In this document: in pieces, positions 25,817 through 33,128 of the stretch
Position numbering within the stretch: the stretch's first letter is position 1
How the letters are laid out: each line of letters opens with the position of its first letter
Source of the DNA: AC-32 sp035455445
GTDB lineage: Bacteria; Actinomycetota; Thermoleophilia; Gaiellales; Gaiellaceae
Direction of reading: 5' to 3'
Length of the DNA: 43,440 nucleotides
NCBI GenBank assembly: GCA_035455445.1
Contig: DATIFC010000109.1
Location: 1-43,440, forward strand
The notes under the pieces: generated by a model
Seen by the model: the letters and a program-made list of their open reading frames with translations, nothing else
Databases searched by the model: none
What the model was told of the DNA's origin: nothing
Translations under genes and position numbers: made by a program

Positions 25817-27283
25817 TCAGCGCCGCCGCAGGAGGCCGGCCGCCTTCTCGGCGACCATCACCGTCGGCCAGTTCGTGTGTCCGCGCGGGAGGCGCGGGAT
25901 CACGGAGGCGTCGGCGACGCGCAGGCCCGCGACGCCGCGCACGCGCAGCTCGGGGTCGACGACCGTGCCGAGCGCGCAGGTGCCGACCGGGTGGTAGAGC
26001 GTGTGCGCCTTCGCGCGCATCACCTCGACGAGCTGCTCGTCGGACTGCGCGTCCGCGCCCGGCAGGAGCTCGGCGCGCACGTGCGGCGCCAGCGCCCGGG
26101 TGGCGAGCAGCCTGCGGGCGAGCCGCACCCCGTCGAGGAGCACGCGCACGTCCTCCTTCGCCGTGAGGTACGCGGGGTCGATCGCCGGCGGCTCGAGGGG
26201 ATCGCCCGACCGCAGCCCGACGCTGCCGGTGCTGGCAGGCTGCAGCGGCATCGTCCCGATCGTGAGCCCGTGCTCGGAGGGCGGCTGGAGGCCCTCGTCG
26301 TCGAAGAGCACCGGCGCGAAGACGAGCTCCAGGTCGGGCGCCGGCAGCTCCGGCCGCGTGCGGACGAGGGCGACGGCCTCGGCGACGTTCGAGGTCAGCG
26401 GCCCGCGCCGCAGGAGCAGGTAGCGCAGCACGCTCGCGGGCGACTCGGCCGCGTAGAGGGTGCGCGTGCTGGTGGACGAGGCGAGCACGCCGCCGACCAC
26501 GTGGTCCCGCAGGTTCTCGCCGACCCCGGGCGGGTCGATTCCGGAGAGCAGCAGCAAGTGCGGCGAGCCGATCGCTCCCGCGCAGAGGACGACCTCTCGC
26601 CGGGCGCGCAGCTCGCGCGAGCGGCCGTCGCGGAGGCAGGCGACGCCCGCGGCGCGGTCGCCGTCGAGCAGGATCCCCGTGGCGTGCGCGCCGGTGAGGA
26701 CGGTGAGGTTCGGCCGCCGCCGCGCGGGCGCGAGGTAGCTGTCGGCGACGCTCCAGCGGCGGCCGCGGCGCTGGTTGACCGTGACCAGCCCGACCCCCTC
26801 CGGCTCGGGCGCGTTCAGGTCCGGCGAGCGCGTGATCCCGGCCTCGACCGCCGCCTCGACGAAGGCGGCCGTGAGGGGATTCGGGTCGCGGAGCGGGGCG
26901 AGGGCGAACCCTCCGGCGGCGCTGCGCTCGAAGTACGGCTCGACGTCCGCCCACGACCAGCCGGGCACGCCCCAGCCGTCGTAGTCGGCGCGGTGCCCGC
27001 GGAGGGCGATCTGCGCGTTGATCGACGCCGACCCGCCGACCACCTTGCCGCGCGGGAACACGATCTTGCGGCCGTCGAGCCGCGGCTGCGGCACCGTGGA
27101 GTAGCCCCAGTCGACCTCGCTGCGATAGAGCCGCGAGAACGCGGCCGGGATGCGGATCTCGCGCCTGCCGGCCTCGCCCCCGGCCTCGAGCAGGAGCACG
27201 CTCGCGCCCGGGTCCTCGCTCAACCGGGCAGCGAGCACGCACCCCGCCGAGCCGGCGCCGACGACGACGTAGTCCGCCTCCAC
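25817..27283 (-). CDS. GMC-family FAD oxidoreductase (choline dehydrogenase-like)
   Basis: A 488-aa FAD enzyme oxidising an alcohol. Motifs: Rossmann DYVVVGAGSAGCVLAARL (4-21) with LLLEAGG; GMC signature 1 FPRGKVVGGSASINAQ; signature 2 GAIGSPHLLLLSGI; C-terminal catalytic HPVGTCALG and RGHTNWPT (His pair) near residues 428 and 463. GTG start at 27283 lies 8 bases after the cysteine-synthase-like gene, so it ends that operon. It is shorter than choline dehydrogenase (about 550). Substrate unknown. Confidence 0.92.
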   Translation of the reverse strand: MEADYVVVGAGSAGCVLAARLSEDPGASVLLLEAGGEAGRREIRIPAAFSRLYRSEVDWGYSTVPQPRLDGRKIVFPRGKVVGGSASINAQIALRGHRADYDGWGVPGWSWADVEPYFERSAAGGFALAPLRDPNPLTAAFVEAAVEAGITRSPDLNAPEPEGVGLVTVNQRRGRRWSVADSYLAPARRRPNLTVLTGAHATGILLDGDRAAGVACLRDGRSRELRARREVVLCAGAIGSPHLLLLSGIDPPGVGENLRDHVVGGVLASSTSTRTLYAAESPASVLRYLLLRRGPLTSNVAEAVALVRTRPELPAPDLELVFAPVLFDDEGLQPPSEHGLTIGTMPLQPASTGSVGLRSGDPLEPPAIDPAYLTAKEDVRVLLDGVRLARRLLATRALAPHVRAELLPGADAQSDEQLVEVMRAKAHTLYHPVGTCALGTVVDPELRVRGVAGLRVADASVIPRLPRGHTNWPTVMVAEKAAGLLRRR

Positions 27284-27291
27284 GGCCCGGC

Positions 27292-28218
27292 TCAGGCCGC
27301 GTACGGCGGCCCGCTCATGTACTTGAAGCCGCTGTCGACCGCGAGCGTGACGACGACCGCCCCGGGCGGAAGCTCCTTTGCGAGGCGCAGCGCCGCGACC
27401 ACGTTCGCCCCGGTCGAGGTGCCCGCGAAGACGCCCTCCTCCCGCGCGAGCCGCACCGTCATCTCCAGCGCCTCGCCGTCCTCGATCGCCCAGACCTCGT
27501 CGACGTTCGTCGCGTCCCAGAGCGGCGGCACGAACCCCGACCAGCCCTGCATCGCGAAGGAGCCGCTCGGGCCGCCGCCGATCGCGGCCGAGCCCGCGGG
27601 CTCGAGGCCGACGACGCGCACCTCCGGCTTGCGCTCCTTCAGCGCCGCCGCGACGCCGAGCAGCGAGCCGGCCGTGCCGATCCCCTGGCAGAACGCCGCC
27701 ACCGCGCCTCCGGTCTGCTCCCAGACCTCCCGGCCCAGCCGCTCGCGGTGGCCGGCGACCGCGTACCCGTTGCGGAACTGGTCGGTCGCGTACGTGCCCG
27801 GCTCGCGGGCCAGCTCGGCGGCGCGCTCGACCATGTTCGCGATGTCCTGCGAGGTGACTCGGCCGCGCCCCTCGACCGCCGGCAGCAGCTCGACCTCGGC
27901 CCCGAGCGCGCGCGTGAGCTGGATCCGCTCCTCGCTGAAGCACTCGGAGATGACGATCCTCACGGGGTAGCCCTTCGCGCGGCAGACGAGCGCGAGCGCC
28001 GGGCCGGTGCTGCCGCCGGTGTACTCCACCACGGTCGTCCCAGGCTCGAGCAGCCCGTCGCGCTCGGCGCCCTCGATCATCGCGAGCGCCATCCGGTCCT
28101 TCATCGAGCCGCTCGGATTGCGGTACTCGAGCTTGACCCAGACCTCCGCGCCCTCCGGCGCGACGCGCTCGAGGCGCACCAGCGGCGTGTCGCCGATCGT
28201 CTCCAGGATCCCGGGCAT
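27292..28218 (-). CDS. Cysteine synthase-like PLP enzyme
   Basis: A 308-aa fold-type II PLP enzyme of the cysteine synthase / cystathionine beta-synthase group. The PLP Lys is Lys40 in NPSGSMKDRMA; the substrate loop EYTGGSTGPALALVCRAKG (TSGNTG equivalent altered to TGGSTG) and the phosphate-binding GIGTAGSLLG follow. The TGGSTG loop is seen in some cysteine synthase-like proteins with other amino-acceptor preference, so strict cysteine synthesis is not certain. ATG at 28218, 11 bases after the GH3 gene. Confidence 0.88.
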   Translation of the reverse strand: MPGILETIGDTPLVRLERVAPEGAEVWVKLEYRNPSGSMKDRMALAMIEGAERDGLLEPGTTVVEYTGGSTGPALALVCRAKGYPVRIVISECFSEERIQLTRALGAEVELLPAVEGRGRVTSQDIANMVERAAELAREPGTYATDQFRNGYAVAGHRERLGREVWEQTGGAVAAFCQGIGTAGSLLGVAAALKERKPEVRVVGLEPAGSAAIGGGPSGSFAMQGWSGFVPPLWDATNVDEVWAIEDGEALEMTVRLAREEGVFAGTSTGANVVAALRLAKELPPGAVVVTLAVDSGFKYMSGPPYAA

Positions 28219-28229
28219 CCGCGCCGAGC

Positions 28230-29294
28230 CTACAGGCGCGCTTTCAGCGCGAGGATCCTCCGGTACGAGGACTCGAGAGTCGAGCGGCCGATCCGGCCGC
28301 TCCGCGCCGCGCGCAGCAGCGAGGCGTAGACGCGCCGCGTGACCGCCTCCGAGCCTGTGACGAGGATCAGGTCCGTGCCCGCGTTCGCGGCCCCGATAGC
28401 GAGGCCGTTGGGCGCCGTCCCGCGCACGCGCGCGGCGCCGTCGAGCGAGTCGGTCGTCGAGACTCCGCGGAAGCCGAGCTCGCGGCGGAGCAGCGTCGTC
28501 GCAACCGCGCGCGACCAGCCGGCCGCGTTCACCGGGTCGTACGCGTCGTAGATCGCGTTCGAGAGCATCACCACGGGCACGCCATCGCGGATCGCGGATC
28601 GGTACGGCTCGAGCCCCGGCTCGAGCTTCGAGCGCGGTTGCCGGATCCGTACGAGGGCCCGGTCGGTGTCGCGGCGGGCGAAGCCGAGGCCGGGGAAGTG
28701 CTTCATCGCCGCGACCGCGCCGCCCTCGCGCAGGCCGAGGGCGAACGCGCCCGCGAGCCGCGCCGTCTCCTGCGCGTCGAACGACCAGGTGCGGCCCTGA
28801 CGGTAGACGGCGGAGGTGCGGGAGGCGGGGACGTCGGCGACGGGGGCGAGGTCGACGTTCACGCCGAGCGCCCGCAGCGCAGCACCGGTGCGGCGGCCCT
28901 GCTCGCGCGCGCGTGAACCCATATGGACCGGCGCCAGCGTCGGGGGCGCCGACGGGACGGTCTTCACGCCTCCGCCCTCCTGGTCGACCGCGATCAGCAG
29001 CCTCGGCCGTCCGGCGGCGGCCGCCGCACCCTGCAGGGTGCTCGTGATCCGGCGCAGCTGCGCCTCGGAGCCGAAGTTGAAGCGGTGGACGATCACTCCG
29101 CCGACCTCGCCGCGGCGGACCCGCCGCAGCAGCGACGCGGACGGGCTCGTGCCGTTCATCGAGACGACGAGCTTCTGCCCGACCAGCTGCGCGAGCGCCG
29201 GACCGGCCGAGTCGCGCGCGGGTGCCGTCGCCGCGAGCGAGGCGACGAGCACCGCTGCGGCAGCGGCAGTCCGGGTTGAAGAGACCCTGTCCAC
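28230..29294 (-). CDS. Exported GH3 beta-hexosaminidase-like protein with changed catalytic motif
   Basis: A 354-aa protein with a signal peptide (about 1-25) and a GH3 TIM barrel: QLVGQKLVVSMNG, GGVIVHRFN, IAVDQEGGGV, and the late FRGVSTTDSLDGAA holding the nucleophile Asp. In NagZ-type enzymes the acid/base loop reads KHFPGHG...DSH; here it reads KHFPGLG...DTD, so both usual His residues are replaced. Activity may be altered or lost. GTG at 29294 is chosen because an upstream start would overlap the methyltransferase gene; ribosome site weak. Confidence 0.8.
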   Translation of the reverse strand: MDRVSSTRTAAAAAVLVASLAATAPARDSAGPALAQLVGQKLVVSMNGTSPSASLLRRVRRGEVGGVIVHRFNFGSEAQLRRITSTLQGAAAAAGRPRLLIAVDQEGGGVKTVPSAPPTLAPVHMGSRAREQGRRTGAALRALGVNVDLAPVADVPASRTSAVYRQGRTWSFDAQETARLAGAFALGLREGGAVAAMKHFPGLGFARRDTDRALVRIRQPRSKLEPGLEPYRSAIRDGVPVVMLSNAIYDAYDPVNAAGWSRAVATTLLRRELGFRGVSTTDSLDGAARVRGTAPNGLAIGAANAGTDLILVTGSEAVTRRVYASLLRAARSGRIGRSTLESSYRRILALKARL

Positions 29295-29344
29295 GGAGAC
29301 GGGCCGAGCTTGCCCGACGAGCCGGTTGCCCGGCAACCGCGAGC

Positions 29345-29938
29345 CTAGGCTGCTGCGAGCGCCGCGGAGCTCCGGCGCTCGAGCTCCACGCACAGGGCGG
29401 GAAGCCCGGCGCGCGAGGCCTCGAGCACGCGCCTGTGCAGCTGGAGGACGACCGCACCGTCCTCCGTGAGCCGCTCGGCGCTCCGGGCGAGCAGGCGGCG
29501 GTAGGGCTCGAGCCCGTCACCGGCGGCGAAGACGGCTCCATGCGGCTCGCCGGCGAGCTCGGGGTGCCTGCCCGCCTCACCGGCCGGAAGGTACGGGAGG
29601 TTCGCGACCACGAGGTCGACCGCGCCGGGGACGGCGTCCAGCAGGTCGCCGCGCCGCACTGTCACCCGGCCCGAGAGCCCGTGGCGCCGCACGTTGGCGC
29701 GCGCGAGCGCGACCGCGGCCCCGCTCGTGTCGGTCGCCCAGACCTCGGCCGTCGTGGCGCCCGCCGCGATCGCGATCGCGATCGCACCGGAGCCGGTGCC
29801 GACGTCGACGACACGCAGGGGCCGGCCGCCGATGCGGGCGAGCGCGGCCGCGACGAGCTGCTCGCTCGCCGGCCGGGCCGTCATCACCCGGCCCGGCGCG
29901 GCCAGGAGCGGGAGCCCGCAGAAGGTCGTGTGCGACAC
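29345..29938 (-). CDS. PrmC/HemK-like SAM-dependent methyltransferase
   Basis: A 197-aa class I methyltransferase. SAM motif I VDVGTGSGAIAIAIA (44-58), motif II ATD (68-70), and the diagnostic NLPY (113-116) that in HemK/PrmC-type enzymes contacts a planar amide or amine. It lacks the N-terminal helical domain of PrmC that recognises release factors, so its substrate is probably different. GTG start at 29938 lies 42 bases after the anti-sigma gene. Probably in the sigma operon by readthrough. Confidence 0.8.
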   Translation of the reverse strand: MSHTTFCGLPLLAAPGRVMTARPASEQLVAAALARIGGRPLRVVDVGTGSGAIAIAIAAGATTAEVWATDTSGAAVALARANVRRHGLSGRVTVRRGDLLDAVPGAVDLVVANLPYLPAGEAGRHPELAGEPHGAVFAAGDGLEPYRRLLARSAERLTEDGAVVLQLHRRVLEASRAGLPALCVELERRSSAALAAA

Positions 29939-29980
29939 ATGGGCATTCGTGTCGCGGGCGCGGCGAGTCTTACCTCGGCG

Positions 29981-30217
29981 CTAGAGCGCTTGCTCGCCGC
30001 CGAGCAGCGCGCGCAGGCTCTCGTGCTCCTCGCGGCAGGCAGGGCAGCCCGCCAGGTGCGCCCGCAGGCCCGGGACGGCCGCGTCGGCGTCGCCGCCGGC
30101 CACCTCCAGCTCGACGTACTCGTCGAGGCGCTCGAAGCACTCGTCGCAGCCGAGCTCCGGCCCGGCGGGCCCGAGCAGGCGCCCGAGGGCCTGCGTCGGA
30201 TCGGGATGTTCGCTCAT
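29981..30217 (-). CDS. Zinc-finger (zf-HC2) anti-sigma factor
   Basis: A 78-aa soluble protein with the anti-sigma zinc fold: CDECFERLDEYVE (residues 24-36) and HLAGCPACREEHE (54-66), giving the His-x3-Cys-x2-Cys pattern of ZAS proteins. No membrane helix follows, so it is a cytosolic type that may respond directly to redox or ligand. The ATG overlaps the sigma factor stop (ATGA), the usual arrangement for a sigma/anti-sigma pair. It would hold the sigma factor of 30214-30933 inactive. Confidence 0.85.
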   Translation of the reverse strand: MSEHPDPTQALGRLLGPAGPELGCDECFERLDEYVELEVAGGDADAAVPGLRAHLAGCPACREEHESLRALLGGEQAL

Positions 30218-30933
30218 GCGTTCTCCTCTTCGGGCCGGACGTCCAGCGCCAGGCCTTCGCTCTCGAGCTGTCGGCGCAGCTTCCGCCGCGCGTCGTGCAG
30301 GGTCTTGTAGAGGGCCCCGCGCGTGGTGTTCAGCCGCTCCGCGAGGACGTCGATCGGGACGCCGTTCAGGGCGAGCGCCACCAGCACCCGCCGCTGGTGG
30401 TCGGTCAGGACCTCCTCGATCGAGCGCTGCACGCGTGCCAGCAGCTCGCTCTGCTCGGCCTGCTCGTCCGGCTCGAGCCCGCCGCTCGAGAACCTGCTCC
30501 AGCTCTCCGGCTCGAGCGGCACCTCGCGCCCCTGCCAGGCCCGGCGGCGGAGCTTCACGGCCGCCTCGAGCAGCGCGAACTTGTACACCCAGGTCGTGAA
30601 GCGGCTCGCGCCGCGGAAGTCGTCCAGGCGGGCGAGCACGCTCATCAGCGCGTCGTCGGCCGCCTCCAAGGCGATCGCGTCCAGCTCGTCGCCGCGCAGG
30701 TGCGGAAGCGCCGGCCGGCGCCGCGCCGCCTCGAAGCGAGCCGCCCGCAGCAGCAGCGCGTGCAGGCGCGCGACCGCCTCGTCCCGGACGGCGCCCTCCC
30801 CGCGCAGCGCCCGCAGCCACTCGCGCGACTCCTCGTCGAGGAGGCGGCGCGGCTGCTCGTGCTCGCGGGAGCTGAGGCCGGCGGCGGAGTCCATCTGCTC
30901 TTCGCGAGGGATTATCGCGGCCGACGGCCTCAT
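30214..30933 (-). CDS. ECF-type RNA polymerase sigma factor
   Basis: A 239-aa sigma-70 family factor lacking regions 1 and 3. Region 2 includes DDALMSVLARLDDFRGASRFTTWVYKFALLEA (about 92-123, -10 recognition and melting), and region 4 has VLVALALNGVPIDVLAERLNTTRGALYKTLHDARRKL (about 183-219, HTH for -35). A long N-terminal extension of about 45 residues is Arg/Glu-rich. ATG at 30933 overlaps the small upstream gene (ATGA). Likely controls its own operon and the cupredoxin operon through the shared motif at 31153-31184 and 33031-33062; this is inference. Confidence 0.92.
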   Translation of the reverse strand: MRPSAAIIPREEQMDSAAGLSSREHEQPRRLLDEESREWLRALRGEGAVRDEAVARLHALLLRAARFEAARRRPALPHLRGDELDAIALEAADDALMSVLARLDDFRGASRFTTWVYKFALLEAAVKLRRRAWQGREVPLEPESWSRFSSGGLEPDEQAEQSELLARVQRSIEEVLTDHQRRVLVALALNGVPIDVLAERLNTTRGALYKTLHDARRKLRRQLESEGLALDVRPEEENA

Positions 30934-31148
30934 GCCGGCCCCTCCCCGTCGAGCGGCGAGAGGATGCGGATCGCCAGCGCGGGCGGGCAGCCGCGCTCGA
31001 CCAGCTCGATCAGCGCGTGCAGGTCGTAGCGGCGGTCGCTCGCGAGCAGTGAGGCCTGCTGGGGCTCGAAGCCGCTCCTGAGGAGCTGCTCGCGCCGCCA
31101 GTCGGCGATCTCGCGCCCGATTGCCTTCTGCTCGAGCCCGGTCTGCAT
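30930..31148 (-). CDS. Small helical protein upstream of the sigma factor
   Basis: A 72-aa soluble, all-helical protein of unknown function. The pattern EIADWRREQLLRSGFEP, RYDLHALIELVERGCPPALAIRIL is shared by many short actinobacterial proteins. It is the first cistron of the sigma operon and overlaps the sigma start (ATGA). No ribosome site lies before the ATG at 31148; the putative -10 (AACG, minus strand) is 4 bases away, so it is probably translated from a leaderless mRNA. Confidence 0.75.
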   Translation of the reverse strand: MQTGLEQKAIGREIADWRREQLLRSGFEPQQASLLASDRRYDLHALIELVERGCPPALAIRILSPLDGEGPA

Positions 31149-31152
31149 GTCT

Positions 31153-31184
31153 CGTTAGTGCTCCTCGGGCGACGGTCCTTACGT
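31153..31184 (-). promoter_or_regulatory. Putative ECF promoter of the sigma operon
   Basis: Minus strand: ACGTAAGGACCG, 16 bases, then AACG, immediately before the ATG at 31148. The spacing is that of ECF promoters (-35 GGAAC-like, -10 short). The same 12-mer, the same 16-base spacer and the same AACG occur at 33031-33062, upstream of the cupredoxin operon; 25 of 32 positions agree. Confidence 0.65.
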
Positions 31185-31187
31185 GTC

Positions 31188-31224
31188 GTCCCGGGGCGGC
31201 CGCGGAGATCGGCCGCCTCGGGAC
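31188..31224. terminator. Long hairpin terminator of the cupredoxin operon
   Basis: A 15-base-pair stem (31188-31202 with 31210-31224, one G-T pair) encloses a 7-base loop, 14 bases after the stop of the gene at 31239 in its transcription direction. It separates that operon from the sigma promoter. No T-run. Confidence 0.65.
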
Positions 31225-31238
31225 CTGGGAGGTGCGCC

Positions 31239-31958
31239 TCAGCGGAACCGGCGCGGGAACTGCCTCACGATCCCGGCGCTGAGCTGGTCGGCCATTCCCA
31301 GCGCCTGGACGTGGATCTGGTCGTACGCGGCGACGTCCGCGGCCCAGTCGCCCTGCAGCCGCGCGACCGCCTCGTTCGCGGTGAGCCTCAGGTGCTCGTG
31401 GAGCATCGCCTTCATCTCGCCGAGCTTCCAGGCGCGAGGGTTCGCGCGGTGGAGGAAGGCCGCGATCCGGTCGGCGTTCGCCTCCCAGCGCGCCTGCGCC
31501 TCGGCGACCTTCGCCTGGTCACCCGCCTTGGCGGCCAGCACCAGGTCGGCGGCGATCAGGATGTGCTGCCGCAGCAACGCGGTCAGCTGCGCGCCGGCGG
31601 CCCGGCCGTAGAACGGCTTGATCGCACCGCCGATGTCCGTCTGGTTCTGCAGCAGCCGCCCGACCGTCGCCTGCGTGTCGGGCGAGCCGGTGGTGAGGCT
31701 GATGATCGCGAGCCGTGTCCAGGTGACGTGGTCCTCCCACAGCTTGCGCATGTCCATGCGCAGGGCGACCGCCTTCTCGCTCAGCAGCGCCGGGCGGTGG
31801 ACGCTCGCCGTCATCGACATCGGCGCGTGCGGCCGGTTGCCGTGCGCCTGGGCCATGTTCATGCCGTTCGAGGCCGCGAGTGCGACCAGAGCGCTGAAGA
31901 AGGCGACGAGCGCCGTCAGCGCGAGGGGGATCGGGCGTGAAGCCCGCTGCGTGTTCAT
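31239..31958 (-). CDS. Exported helical-bundle protein
   Basis: A 239-aa protein with an N-terminal membrane anchor or signal (about residues 10-30), a Met/His-rich stretch (NGMNMAQAHGNRPHAPMSM, about 32-50), then an all-helical region with two similar halves: LRMDMRKLWEDHVTWTRL and QHILIAADLVLAAKAGD; and NPRAWKLGEMKAMLHEHL with QGDWAADVAAYDQIHVQAL. The LWEDHVTWTR motif is found in a bacterial family often mislabelled glycosyltransferase. The Met/His stretch could bind copper. Last gene of the cupredoxin operon, 1 base after the preceding gene. Confidence 0.75.
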   Translation of the reverse strand: MNTQRASRPIPLALTALVAFFSALVALAASNGMNMAQAHGNRPHAPMSMTASVHRPALLSEKAVALRMDMRKLWEDHVTWTRLAIISLTTGSPDTQATVGRLLQNQTDIGGAIKPFYGRAAGAQLTALLRQHILIAADLVLAAKAGDQAKVAEAQARWEANADRIAAFLHRANPRAWKLGEMKAMLHEHLRLTANEAVARLQGDWAADVAAYDQIHVQALGMADQLSAGIVRQFPRRFR

Positions 31959-31959
31959 G

Positions 31960-32358
31960 TCAGGTTCCTTTCGCGTGGTGGAGGGTGAGGACGAGCCACG
32001 GCCGTCGCAGTCCCCGGAGGGCCAGGGCGAGGCCGACCGCCTCGACCGTCTTCGTGAAGACCGCGAGCGCGTCGACCTGCTCCCGCTCCGGGTGGAGGAC
32101 GGGGACGCCCGTGGTGACGGCGAGCGCGTAGCTCGCGATCAGCCCGGCGAAGACCGCGGCGGCGGCGCCCAAGGCAACCGGCGACGGCCGCCGCGTGAGG
32201 ACGATCGCGAGGACCGCCAGCAGCACCGTGGCGACGACGAACCCGAGCCCGGCTCCGGTGCCTTCCCGGAAGTGGTCCGGGACGAGCGCGCCGTGGATGC
32301 CGGCGCTGATCGCGCAGGCGAGGACGACCGCGTCGGTGCTGAGCTCGGCGAGCCTCAC
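31960..32358 (-). CDS. Four-TM membrane protein with His motif
   Basis: A 132-aa integral membrane protein with about four helices (residues 8-25, 35-54, 60-82, 105-120). The first helix carries ISAGIHGALVPDHFREG, a conserved His pair found in small actinobacterial membrane proteins near copper or respiratory genes. The tail LHHAKGT adds two more His. The start overlaps the cupredoxin stop by 4 bases. It may handle metal ions for the cupredoxin, which is inference from context. Confidence 0.75.
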   Translation of the reverse strand: MRLAELSTDAVVLACAISAGIHGALVPDHFREGTGAGLGFVVATVLLAVLAIVLTRRPSPVALGAAAAVFAGLIASYALAVTTGVPVLHPEREQVDALAVFTKTVEAVGLALALRGLRRPWLVLTLHHAKGT

Positions 32359-32699
32359 GAGACGATCACCGTCCCGTGCATGTCGTGGCTGTGCAGCGTG
32401 CAGACGTAGTGGTAGGTCCCGGGCCTGGCGAACGTGATCGAGACGCTGTCGCCGCGGCCGACCTTGTGATCCGGCTGTCCGTCGACCTTGACCGTGTGGG
32501 TGAAGTTGTCGTGGTTCGTCCAGGTGACCGTCTCGCCGGCCCTGACCTCGATCGTCTGCGGGTCGAAGCGGTAGCTCTTGGCCATCGAGACCTCGTTCGT
32601 CGCCACCGGCGTGCTCGAGCCCGTGCCGCCGCAGCCCGCGGCGAGCACCGTCGCGGCCAGCGCGGCGACGGCCGGGAGCAGGAGACGGCGGCGGCTCAC
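32355..32699 (-). CDS. Cupredoxin (plastocyanin-like) lipoprotein
   Basis: A 114-aa blue-copper protein, anchored by a lipobox LAAGC (Cys23). The cupredoxin domain (about 40-114) has all type-1 copper ligands: His68 in NFTHTV, Cys100 and His103 in YVCTLH, and Met107 in HDMHG. It would carry single electrons outside the membrane. ATG at 32699 overlaps the upstream gene (ATGA) and its stop overlaps the next (ATGA). Length fits amicyanin/pseudoazurin-size proteins. The redox partner is unknown. Confidence 0.92.
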   Translation of the reverse strand: MSRRRLLLPAVAALAATVLAAGCGGTGSSTPVATNEVSMAKSYRFDPQTIEVRAGETVTWTNHDNFTHTVKVDGQPDHKVGRGDSVSITFARPGTYHYVCTLHSHDMHGTVIVS

Positions 32700-33004
32700 G
32701 AGGACGTCACGCCGAGCGCGGGCCGGCGGACCGCCGAGTAGACGGCGCTCGCGAAGACGAGCACGAAGGCACCCAGGTCGAGCACCTCGGCGATCGTGTG
32801 CGCGAGCAGGAAGACCGTCCAGTCGAGGTGGTAGGTCAGGTACACGAGCTCTGCGGCCGCGAAGAGCGAGAACGCCGAGCCGACCAGCGGCAGCTCTCGC
32901 CTGAACGCGAGCCAGGCGAACCCGGCCCCGATCGCGAACGCGGTGATGTGCACGGCGAGGAAGAACCCCGTCGGCAGGTCGTTGATCCAGCTTCCGTAAG
33001 GCAT
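32696..33004 (-). CDS. Three-TM membrane protein leading the cupredoxin operon
   Basis: A 102-aa membrane protein with helices at about residues 9-30, 34-56 and 62-88. Each helix has one His (FFLAVHITAF, LTYHLDW, LLAHTIAE), so a metal or haem site inside the membrane is possible. ATG at 33004 is chosen for AAGGAGG 5 bases upstream; an in-frame ATG at 33031 would fall on the promoter motif. First gene of the four-gene operon. Function unknown. Confidence 0.75.
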   Translation of the reverse strand: MPYGSWINDLPTGFFLAVHITAFAIGAGFAWLAFRRELPLVGSAFSLFAAAELVYLTYHLDWTVFLLAHTIAEVLDLGAFVLVFASAVYSAVRRPALGVTSS

Positions 33005-33030
33005 CCGCTCCTCCTTGGTGGTGTCGGACA

Positions 33031-33062
33031 CGTTGGTGCGCGCCGGCCCGCGGTCCTTACGT
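33031..33062 (-). promoter_or_regulatory. Putative ECF promoter of the cupredoxin operon
   Basis: Minus strand: ACGTAAGGACCG (33062-33051), 16 bases, AACG (33034-33031), followed by a leader of about 25 bases with a good ribosome site before the ATG at 33004. It matches the motif at 31153-31184 upstream of the sigma operon. Confidence 0.65.
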
Positions 33063-33076
33063 CTGGCGGCGAATCA

Positions 33077-33102
33077 GGCTTTCCCCGGATTCGGGGAAAG
33101 CC
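33077..33102. repeat. 26-bp near-perfect dyad between divergent genes
   Basis: GGCTTTCCCCG (33077-33087) pairs exactly with CGGGGAAAGCC (33092-33102) around GATT. It lies 27 bases before the AmrS start and 14 bases beyond the ECF motif of the opposite operon. It may be an operator or a hairpin in the AmrS leader. Confidence 0.55.
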
Positions 33103-33128
33103 CCGGTCGACGACCATCGAGCTGGAGC

